Below are positions 1 to 5,316 of a stretch of DNA of 5,316 bases, piece by piece. The position numbers were made by a program, and so were the translations under genes. A model generated the notes under the pieces. That model was not told the origin of the DNA. It made no database searches and worked only from the letters and a program-made list of their open reading frames with translations. The number at the start of each line of letters is the position of its first letter. The first letter of the stretch is position 1. The DNA comes from Spirochaetaceae bacterium. GTDB taxonomy: Bacteria > Spirochaetota > Spirochaetia > Treponematales > Breznakiellaceae. Location: the NCBI GenBank assembly GCA_031290205.1, contig JAITNZ010000212.1, positions 1 through 5,316 on the forward strand, given 5' to 3'.

Positions 1-32
1 CCTATCGGGCGCGGCGGCTGGGCGGGGTATTG

Positions 33-53
33 AAGATTTCTCCTTGAAATCTT
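33..53. repeat. Perfect 8-bp inverted repeat (hairpin)
   Basis: AAGATTTC (33-40) is the exact reverse complement of GAAATCTT (46-53) around a 5-base loop. It is not followed by a T run on either strand, so it does not look like a classical terminator. It lies about 480 bp past the tamB stop, in the first of a series of hairpins at the left end of the window. Confidence 0.6.
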
Positions 54-60
54 TGTATAT

Positions 61-81
61 GCGGGGGAACATATCCCCCGC
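61..81. repeat. Perfect 8-bp G/C-rich inverted repeat (hairpin)
   Basis: GCGGGGGA (61-68) pairs with TCCCCCGC (74-81) around a 5-base loop, giving a very stable stem. No T run follows on either strand. A similar G5/C5 hairpin occurs at 5122-5137 on the other side of tamB, so this is likely one module of a repeat family shared by both flanks. Confidence 0.6.
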
Positions 82-95
82 ACCCCCAGTTTTAA

Positions 96-111
96 CCGCC
101 CCAAGGGGCGG
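96..111. repeat. Perfect 7-bp hairpin, partial leading unit of the tandem array
   Basis: CCGCCCC (96-102) pairs with GGGGCGG (105-111) around AA. It is followed by GGAATTAACCCCCC (112-125), mirroring the CCGCC...GGCGG-ATTAA-CCCC block that closes each unit of the array at 128-320. It is best read as a diverged first copy of that block. Confidence 0.55.
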
Positions 112-127
112 GGAATTAACCCCCCAC

Positions 128-320
128 TGGCTCGAATCGCCCTTCTCTTACCAAGGGCAAGGCTGAAACCGCCTGAGGCGGATTAAACCCCCAATGGCTC
201 GAATCGCCCTTCTCTTACCAAGGGCAAGGCTGAAACTGCCTGAGGCGGATTAAACCCCAAATGGCTCGAATCGCCCTTCTCTTACCAAGGGCAAGGCTCA
301 AACCGCCTGTGGCGGATTAA
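128..320. repeat. Tandem array: three copies of a 67-bp hairpin-bearing unit
   Basis: Units begin at 128, 195 and 262. The first two are 67 bp each and differ at two positions. The third is cut at 59 bp, where the inverted-repeat element begins, and differs from the first at two positions. Each unit holds a hairpin GCCCTT / 8-nt loop / AAGGGC (139-158 in the first) and a palindrome CCGCCT-G-AGGCGG followed by ATTAA. The substitutions largely spare pairing: one leaves a G-U wobble and another only widens the loop. A related hairpin plus ATTAACCCCC at 96-125 looks like a partial unit preceding the array. I do not recognise a named family. There are no variable spacers, so it is not CRISPR. Confidence 0.9.
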
Positions 321-440
321 CCACGAACGGCACGAACCACACGAACAAATTGCGCATAATTCACCTGATTTCTGCCTTGTTTATCACCATTATTCATATC
401 CTTTTTCGTCTTCCGTTCGTGTTGTTCGTGAGGTTCGTGG
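321..440. repeat. 120-bp element with 30-bp inverted repeats built of CACGAAC heptamers
   Basis: The left arm (321-350) and the reverse complement of the right arm (411-440) match at 24 of 30 positions. Each arm contains three CACGAAC heptamers at exact 9-bp spacing: 322, 331 and 340 on the left; 415, 424 and 433 on the right as GTTCGTG. Nearly all mismatches fall in the two bases between heptamers. The 60-bp interior (351-410) is AT-richer and encodes nothing convincing. TAA stands on both outer sides (318-320 and 441-443), a possible but weak target duplication. I recall similar CACGAAC-type dispersed repeats in other bacterial genomes but cannot name a family. It could be a MITE-like element, a REP-like palindrome or a protein-binding site. 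Confidence 0.75.
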
Positions 441-532
441 TAAAAATTTTCTTAATTCCTCATATGTGGTTGAATTCGGAACTGCTGCACACCCACACGC
501 AGAGGCGCGAAGTTTTACTTTCAAGGCAGGGA
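441..532. other. Spacer between the inverted-repeat element and the tamB stop; trace of another dispersed repeat
   Basis: No gene and no intrinsic terminator (stem followed by T run) is visible just past the tamB stop. The stretch ACACGCAGAGGCGCGAAG (495-512) resembles another short 9-periodic repeat I recall seeing dispersed in unrelated bacterial genomes. Here only one degenerate copy is present, so this is a resemblance only. Confidence 0.3.
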
Positions 533-3500
533 TCAGGGCAGGCGCCAGGTGCGGCTGAGGGTGATGCTTGTGTCCGGTATCCAGAGCGATGAATGGAAGG
601 GGTTGACGTCGGCGCTGACATTGAATAGGGGAGATGTCAGCTCGACGCCTATCGAAAGATCAAAGCCGAGTCCGTCATTTTTTAGTTTGTTTTTATCGTA
701 AGACGCGGCAATCATAGAACGTAAAAATAAATTGGGGGTTAGATACTTGCCTAAAAGAATCGTGGTGTTATCAAAATAACTCCATATACCCGGTTCGCTC
801 TCTTCCGGTGTGGCAAACGCCGCCTGAAACAGGGCGTTTTGTAAAGCTTGCGTGCGGGCGGAAAATATATCGACGTGCAGAATGTCCCTCATTCTCCGTT
901 CAACACGGCGCACTATCTGAAACTGGGCAAGCAAATCGGTTGTCGAGGCAAGGAAGGGACGGGCAATGGTGTTGCTTTCGTCGTCAGGAGTTCCCGACAC
1001 GGCATTGCCGAGTATTGAGAGAATCGCAACCTGAGAGAGGGGGGGCTCGGATCGAAGAATCGGCGTAAAAGAATTAATAGACTGGTCATTGATGATGATT
1101 GAAATAAGGACCGGTCCATCCTCAGACTGCTCCCGCGTCTCCGCAAGCGCACTAATGCGCGGCTCAAATTTTATTTCATTTTCGTTAAACACAAGCTCGC
1201 CTGATTTTATATAAAAACTTCTTTGGAAATAAAACAACTCGCCGCCGCGCAAACCTATATGCCCGACCAGCGTTGATTTCCCCGAGAGGCTGTCGCTGGT
1301 GATACGAAGCGAGTCGCCGAGTTCCAGATTTGTGCGGAGTATAGGATAGTCTTCGTTGGGCCAAAGGAATTCAACCCCCCTATCAGCATTGATGGATATA
1401 TCAGTTTCTATATATAGATTCGGATCTTTGTTTAACGCGAGAAGCCGCGCCTGCCTTTCCTCCGGTGTTGCCGCATCCATGGTGATGATTGAATCACTTG
1501 ATGTAAGACTGCCCGCAATTAATAGATTGTTATCAATGGTTCTAAACATAATATTTCCGTTTACCAGACCGGATGATTTTATGCCGGCAATATCAACCGC
1601 ATATGGTATCTTGTTATCCTTATTCACCGCAATATTTATTTCAGAATTAGACGGAATCCAGCGGTCAAAATCAAATGAACCGGTAATGTATCCTTCGCCG
1701 TCTCCTGAGGACGCCACTATAGGGTCAAAATACATCCTCTTGCCTTCAAAGTGAACGGTAATGGGTGCGGGTCCCACCTCGCTGCTTAAATAGTCCGGTA
1801 TCTTCACGCGCACACCATACCCGTTTGCTACACCGAATATGCTTGGGTCGCTGAGGCGTCCTTTAATGTGTATATCGGCAAGGACAAAACCACCAGTTCC
1901 TTGTACGACAATATCTTCGGGAAAAACACTCCATAGTTTATCAATATCTATATAGAGGTTTGACGCGTTTATATCAGCAAGGTCATCTTTTATAACGCCT
2001 GCAACCGTTCCTATAAGCGGAGAGGGTGCTGAAAGGCTTGCGTAAAAAGCGCCTGTCGTATCAATTTGAGCATCAAGCATATCATCTGGTCCGCCAGAAA
2101 CGCTTATCAGATTATCCAATCTTGAAAATTGAATGGTAAACGCATCAAGCGAAGCGGAACTTAAAAAATAAGCATTGCTCACGTCTATGCTACCTGAAAA
2201 TTTCTGAATGGCTTTTGGTATATCAAACCATGAATGGGTATCGGAAAACTCACTTTGAATCTGGACATCGGCATATAAATTTTCCGTCCCCGCATTGGTG
2301 TTAAGCCGCACGATAGTTTCAAAAACGCGCTGTTTCCTATCTATACTGATAAATGGTAAATCGGCGGCAAAACCGGCATAATTCAATTGAGCTTCGGAAA
2401 CTTCAGCCTTTTCGGCGTTTAAGGAGCCTCTACAGGCAAGTAAGAGCTCTTTTCCGGCAATATGCCCGTTCAGTGATTCTAAATTGAACACGACGTTAAA
2501 ATCGGCGGCTGATTCAAATGAAAAATCGATAACGCCATTGAGGGCTATATCCGTCGGGTTGTGCAGAAAACGATAAACCTTAAAATCATCCGCCTGTATA
2601 TGCGCGTCAAATGAATTGGCGTGAAGCCCCGCCTGTATATCCAATCTTTCGCTTCTGTCTGTATTGGTTACGTTTACCAATAGTTGAGGGACAATCGCAT
2701 CCGTCGTCGCCGTATCGTGCTGCTTAAAAGATAAGCGAGCTTCGCCCTTAAGCGGATCTTTGCCGTCATCTAAAAGTAATTCGGGAATAAACATCCTGTC
2801 CTGATTGATATTCCCGCTTAAATGGACGCTTGATGCATTGACCACATTATATATTATATTATCAATATCGAATGTGTTTATATCAATGTTCCAATTAGTT
2901 TTCGATGTGTATGAAAAATCTGTAGTCATCGACAAAATTGAATTTTTAGCATCGGTCGGAAGAAGCAGCGAATCAATAATCATCGAGCCGTTAAAAGACC
3001 CGTTTCTCGAAAGGATGGCATTTGCACTTAGGTAGGATCCGTTAATGGCAATAGTTTTGTTATTGATTAATGTACCTTCAAATCGATAGGGAGTCTTGTT
3101 TATCGTGCTTTCAAGCAGAAAAGAAACATTATTCGCATCCGCGTAATCCGCCCTTGCTTTAATATCAATGCCGCCGCCCGCTTCGATGTGGCATTCCGAT
3201 AGATCAAACATTTTATCGGAGCCATATAACGATGAAACCGAACTAATATCCGAAACTCCATGATACACCATAACAAGGCGGGGAACCTTATAGAACACAT
3301 TCTTAAAATTAGTGTCGAATGATACTTCTGTCGTTATATCAATATCGTTGGTGAAATTCTGGACTATGCTTTCCTGCTGAGGGAATTCCATCACGGCGCC
3401 CGCAATGGTAATCAAATCTTGTAACACGAACGATTCGATGCGCCCGGTCGCCGAACAGGATTGAGCGTCTAAATTTAAATCCGCCTGCATCGTTATGCTT

Positions 3501-4984
3501 GCCACGCGGGGGTCTTCGTCCGATTTGCCGGTGTCACAGAGCGCCGACAGAGCAAGCGCCCAATGCTTACCGTTGCGCACCGCCTCAATATCAAAAGCGC
3601 TGAGCATACTGTCGGCAAATCTAAGCTCGGATGCAAAAACAGCTATCTTCTCCTTGCTGCTTGAAAACACCAATTCACCGGTTACCGGAGTTGAGGCGCC
3701 GTTTTTACCATCTTTACCAAAATAAAAATTCTGTATTTGTAATGTGCCGTTAGGAGAAACAGGCGTAAAAGCAAGAGACCCGTTATACGATATTGCTCCG
3801 CGCGCGAGATCGAGTTTTAGATTCTTAAACCGAACGCTTTTTTCATTTCCACTCGCGCTCAGGACGAAAAAGCCCTTCCCTATCGGGTATGTATTATGCA
3901 GGGCGCCGGTAAAATCGGCATTATATACGACCCCCCCCCCCTCACTCTTTTGAAAAGTTCCCCCCCCCGAAAATTTGGCGGTAATCCATGGATTATACTC
4001 CGCCAAAGCTCCTTTGAGGGTAATGATGTTGGCAAATGAAAAATTATCGGCGCTTAACTTCGCGTTAAATGTTGAGGTGTCGAAGTTCGCGCTAAACAAA
4101 ATATCGTAGGGAAGGCTGTCGTCGATTTTTCGCACAGTCATATAATTTTCTGTCCATACGGTTAAAATGCGCGTCCGCCTCAGCGCAAAATATTTTGTTG
4201 ATATTTCGGGAAAGACAACATTAAAATCGCCGCGCACCGCCTCAAAATCAAAACGTCCGTCCGCTTTCCCCGGAATAGAAATCAAGAATGATTCCTTCCC
4301 GGAATAGTTTAACGCAGCTTCCGCTTTCCAGTCCGCTTTAAGGGTCAAACTTTTTCCCACTACGGAAGAATCAAGCGAAAATGAATTTAAGCTCAGATGG
4401 TTACCGGCGATCTGCATCCTGACAGCCCCTTGTTTTATGCGGAGCTTAAAACCTTCGGGCAATTGAGAGATAATTTCGCGTAATTGCGCGATTGTACGGT
4501 CTTCTTTCGCGCCAAGCATCTCTATCGAAGCTTCATCGTGCTCGTCATCAGGTGTATTTCGCTCGATTTCACTTGCAAAGAGCTTTTTCAGTTCGTCTGT
4601 TGAATCGAAATTGATAAGCGGTCTATCAATGATGATGGACGACACCGCCCCCTGCGGATTTCCGCAGATAATATCCCAGAAGGAATATCCTATACGCAAG
4701 CGATCTATCGAGATAAGCGCATTTTCCTTATGATAAGGCGCACCATCATTATTATAGATGGCAACTTCCCGAAAATCAAGCGCCCCAAAGATCGAGGGAC
4801 CCATGCTCAAATAGGATATTTTTTTATCAAGGCGCTCTTCCACGATGGCAATACAAGCGTCCCGCACCGCGGTGATGTCCGCAAGGATTTTTTTTTGCAG
4901 CGGGTAAAAGAGCAACGCCAAAAGCACGGCAATCATTCCAAAACCGAAAATCTCTAATATCCTAAAAACCGCTTTTTTACTCAC
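533..4984 (-). CDS. tamB: TamB/AsmA-like translocation and assembly module protein (DUF490 family), inner-membrane-anchored
   Basis: Seen: 1483 residues, GTG start, TGA stop. Residues 1-8 are basic (Met-Ser-Lys-Lys), and about 9-29 form a hydrophobic anchor. The rest lacks further membrane segments and is rich in alternating beta-strand patterns, interrupted by an acidic stretch at 143-151 and a predicted helix at about 155-175. The C-terminal quarter carries TamB hallmarks: Gly-Gly-Glu-Leu-Phe-Tyr-Phe at 1247-1253, a Ser-Gly-Glu-Leu-Val-Phe-Asn segment soon after, Ser-Glu-Pro-Pro-Leu-Ser-Gln at 1312-1318, and Leu-Leu-Gly-Lys-Tyr-Leu-Thr-Pro at about 1410-1417. Known: TamB proteins bridge inner and outer membranes through a hydrophobic groove. 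They assist outer-membrane protein assembly with an Omp85 partner (BamA in spirochaetes) and move phospholipids. E. coli TamB is shorter (1259 residues); Borrelia BB0794 is about this size. The start is the first start codon after an in-frame TAG, and the next Met (17) lies inside the anchor. Oddities: two poly-G tracts at codons 339-352, and no bamA directly downstream. Another AsmA-family clade is possible but less likely. Confidence 0.88.
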   Translation of the reverse strand: MSKKAVFRILEIFGFGMIAVLLALLFYPLQKKILADITAVRDACIAIVEERLDKKISYLSMGPSIFGALDFREVAIYNNDGAPYHKENALISIDRLRIGYSFWDIICGNPQGAVSSIIIDRPLINFDSTDELKKLFASEIERNTPDDEHDEASIEMLGAKEDRTIAQLREIISQLPEGFKLRIKQGAVRMQIAGNHLSLNSFSLDSSVVGKSLTLKADWKAEAALNYSGKESFLISIPGKADGRFDFEAVRGDFNVVFPEISTKYFALRRTRILTVWTENYMTVRKIDDSLPYDILFSANFDTSTFNAKLSADNFSFANIITLKGALAEYNPWITAKFSGGGTFQKSEGGGVVYNADFTGALHNTYPIGKGFFVLSASGNEKSVRFKNLKLDLARGAISYNGSLAFTPVSPNGTLQIQNFYFGKDGKNGASTPVTGELVFSSSKEKIAVFASELRFADSMLSAFDIEAVRNGKHWALALSALCDTGKSDEDPRVASITMQADLNLDAQSCSATGRIESFVLQDLITIAGAVMEFPQQESIVQNFTNDIDITTEVSFDTNFKNVFYKVPRLVMVYHGVSDISSVSSLYGSDKMFDLSECHIEAGGGIDIKARADYADANNVSFLLESTINKTPYRFEGTLINNKTIAINGSYLSANAILSRNGSFNGSMIIDSLLLPTDAKNSILSMTTDFSYTSKTNWNIDINTFDIDNIIYNVVNASSVHLSGNINQDRMFIPELLLDDGKDPLKGEARLSFKQHDTATTDAIVPQLLVNVTNTDRSERLDIQAGLHANSFDAHIQADDFKVYRFLHNPTDIALNGVIDFSFESAADFNVVFNLESLNGHIAGKELLLACRGSLNAEKAEVSEAQLNYAGFAADLPFISIDRKQRVFETIVRLNTNAGTENLYADVQIQSEFSDTHSWFDIPKAIQKFSGSIDVSNAYFLSSASLDAFTIQFSRLDNLISVSGGPDDMLDAQIDTTGAFYASLSAPSPLIGTVAGVIKDDLADINASNLYIDIDKLWSVFPEDIVVQGTGGFVLADIHIKGRLSDPSIFGVANGYGVRVKIPDYLSSEVGPAPITVHFEGKRMYFDPIVASSGDGEGYITGSFDFDRWIPSNSEINIAVNKDNKIPYAVDIAGIKSSGLVNGNIMFRTIDNNLLIAGSLTSSDSIITMDAATPEERQARLLALNKDPNLYIETDISINADRGVEFLWPNEDYPILRTNLELGDSLRITSDSLSGKSTLVGHIGLRGGELFYFQRSFYIKSGELVFNENEIKFEPRISALAETREQSEDGPVLISIIINDQSINSFTPILRSEPPLSQVAILSILGNAVSGTPDDESNTIARPFLASTTDLLAQFQIVRRVERRMRDILHVDIFSARTQALQNALFQAAFATPEESEPGIWSYFDNTTILLGKYLTPNLFLRSMIAASYDKNKLKNDGLGFDLSIGVELTSPLFNVSADVNPFHSSLWIPDTSITLSRTWRLP
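3931..3941 (-). repeat. Poly-G tract (G11) inside tamB
   Basis: Eleven consecutive C on the + strand give eleven G on the coding strand, spanning Glu348 to Val352 (GAG-GGG-GGG-GGG-GTC). One added G would give a stop after residue 354 (TAA). One lost G would give a stop after residue 367 (TAG). Either change would remove the whole C-terminal TamB domain. An opposite one-base change in the neighbouring G9 tract would restore the frame with only a few residues altered. The 18-bp gap holds a small palindrome, CTTTT-G-AAAAG (3947-3957). Confidence 0.6.
3960..3968 (-). repeat. Poly-G tract (G9) inside tamB
   Basis: Nine consecutive C on the + strand read as nine G on the coding strand, spanning Ser339 to Gly342 (codons TCG-GGG-GGG-GGA). 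Gaining one G would lead to a TGA after residue 347. Losing one G shifts into a frame that ends near residue 367. It lies 18 bp from a second, longer G tract. Such tracts are slippage-prone and are known phase-variation sites in several bacteria, treponemes included. Whether this one varies is not shown here, and homopolymer miscounting is the main alternative. Confidence 0.6.
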
Positions 4985-5013
4985 CGTGCTATTATCGCCC
5001 CAATTTGATTCAT
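4981..5013 (-). other. Possible 10-codon leader frame overlapping the tamB start
   Basis: An ATG at 5013-5011 opens a frame encoding MNQIGAIIAR. Its TGA (4983-4981) overlaps the tamB GTG start as GTGA, the geometry used in translational coupling. If the predicted promoter is right, this ATG lies only about 5 nt from the 5' end of the transcript, so it would be read as a nearly leaderless message. tamB itself has no clear Shine-Dalgarno sequence: the nearest G-rich stretch is a GGGG about 15 nt upstream. So short a frame can easily arise by chance. Confidence 0.15.
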
Positions 5014-5024
5014 CTGTTATCTAC

Positions 5025-5053
5025 AATATACATTTATTTTCAGTTTACACCAA
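5025..5053 (-). promoter_or_regulatory. Putative sigma70-type promoter for tamB
   Basis: Read on the minus strand, TTGGTG (5053-5048) lies 17 bp before TATATT (5030-5025). The -10 box matches the consensus at five of six bases and the -35 at three of six. The spacer is AT-rich and of ideal length. Transcription would begin near 5018, leaving a leader of about 34 nt before the GTG start at 4984. This is the only good promoter-like pair I see in the short gap upstream of the gene. Inferred from sequence alone. Confidence 0.45.
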
Positions 5054-5198
5054 TACCTTCGGGTGCACTTCAAAATTCGGGGTAAATCAGGTAGGCGCTA
5101 TGGAAATCTCCAGTATAAGGAGGGGGAAGTCTCCCCCAACGCGCCGCAAAATTGCGTCGCTACCCCCTCTGTGGGGCGCCGCCCCGCAACGCCCCGCT
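5054..5198. repeat. Hairpin-rich intergenic region upstream of tamB
   Basis: No gene is supported here. Structures seen in order: a tiny ACC-TTCG-GGT tetraloop hairpin (5055-5064); GGGGGA/TCCCCC around AGTC (5122-5137); GCGCCGCAA/TTGCGTCGC with one mismatch (5141-5160); and GGGGC/GCCCC around GCC (5173-5185), which could alternatively pair with the C run at 5163-5167. The order of a GAAATCT-type motif (5103-5109), a G5/C5 hairpin and a GGGGCG-type hairpin parallels the left end of the window. Function unknown; likely dispersed palindromic repeats. Confidence 0.5.
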
Positions 5199-5316
5199 GG
5201 GGGGGGGGGGGGGGCCCCCCCCCCCCCCCCGGGGGGGTTTGGTGGGGGGGTAGGTATTTTACCCCCAAAATAAAATTAACCCCCCCCGCCCCCCCACGGG
5301 GGGGGCCCCCCCGCCG
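5199..5316. repeat. G/C homopolymer blocks at the right end (low complexity, possibly artefactual)
   Basis: Sixteen G (5199-5214) are followed directly by sixteen C (5215-5230) and seven G (5231-5237), making a perfect 32-bp palindrome. A hairpin GGGGGTA/TACCCCC (5246-5252, 5260-5266) and ATTAACCCCCCC (5276-5287) follow, then further runs of seven or eight C or G to the end. The ATTAACC motif and the hairpin match the style of the left flank, so part of this is probably real. The longest runs are suspect because they lie at the end of the sequence and are error-prone to sequence. Confidence 0.5.

Noticed and set aside
128..320. CRISPR array
   Set aside because: The units are near-identical over their whole 67 bp with no variable spacers, and no cas gene is nearby.
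1..320. Rho-independent terminator for tamB among the left-flank hairpins
   Set aside because: On the minus strand none of the stems is followed by a convincing T run; at most three T follow the GGCGG stems. Read-through or factor-dependent termination cannot be judged from sequence alone.
350..592. 80-codon + strand open frame starting in the inverted-repeat element
   Set aside because: Its N-terminal part is simply the translation of the GTTCGTG heptamers (giving a Phe-Val-x-Phe-Val pattern), and its end overlaps the 3' end of tamB. It begins in the repeat arm and shows no domain, so it is spurious.
1356..1754. 132-codon + strand open frame antisense to tamB
   Set aside because: It lies entirely opposite the conserved coding region of tamB, has no recognisable domain and is explained as a shadow frame. 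The same applies to the other shorter frames within 808-4957.
4888..4896. A9 run on the coding strand at codons 30-33 of tamB as a slippage site
   Set aside because: It encodes ordinary Lys-Lys-Ile codons just after the anchor. A runs of this size are common in moderate-GC genomes, and nothing nearby suggests programmed frameshifting.
4986..5273. 95-codon + strand open frame upstream of tamB
   Set aside because: It runs through the tamB promoter region, the hairpins and then the G/C homopolymers, ending in a Gly/Pro-rich tail made by those runs. There is no sign of a real protein.

Overview
The window holds one complete long gene, on the minus strand, flanked on both sides by repeat-rich, hairpin-rich non-coding DNA. 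The gene (533-4984) encodes a 1483-residue TamB/AsmA-like envelope protein: an N-terminal membrane anchor, a very long beta-strand-rich periplasmic body, and a conserved C-terminal TamB (DUF490) domain. This places the source in a diderm bacterium. The large size, the N-terminal segment after the anchor (Lys-Lys-Ile-Ser-Tyr followed by Met-Gly-Pro-Ser-Ile-Phe-Gly) and the style of the flanking repeats suggest a spirochaete of the Treponema type. That assignment is from memory of the families and is only moderately secure.

Layout in + strand order. 1-127: GC-rich DNA with three perfect hairpins. 128-320: three tandem copies of a 67-bp unit, each carrying two hairpins and a 20-codon open frame. 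321-440: a 120-bp element bounded by 30-bp imperfect inverted repeats, each arm built from three CACGAAC heptamers at 9-bp spacing. 441-532: a short spacer with a trace of another repeat. 533-4984 (minus): tamB, with two long G tracts (9 and 11 G on the coding strand) inside codons 339-352. 4985-5053: the upstream region, with a plausible sigma70-type promoter and a GTG start lacking a good Shine-Dalgarno sequence. 5054-5198: more hairpins. 5199-5316: extreme G/C homopolymer blocks, which may be an assembly artefact.

TamB-like proteins span the periplasm and work with an Omp85 protein (TamA, or BamA in spirochaetes) in outer-membrane assembly and lipid transfer. In the spirochaetes I know, bamA lies directly downstream of tamB. 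Here the 532 bp downstream contain only repeats, so any bamA must lie beyond the left edge or elsewhere. No RNA gene, CRISPR array, insertion sequence with transposase, or second convincing protein gene is visible.

The items most worth a second look are the paired poly-G tracts (possible on/off switching of an envelope gene), the heptamer-built inverted-repeat element, and the modular tandem array. Both ends of the window lie in repetitive or low-complexity DNA, which would fit an assembly contig that broke at dispersed repeats.
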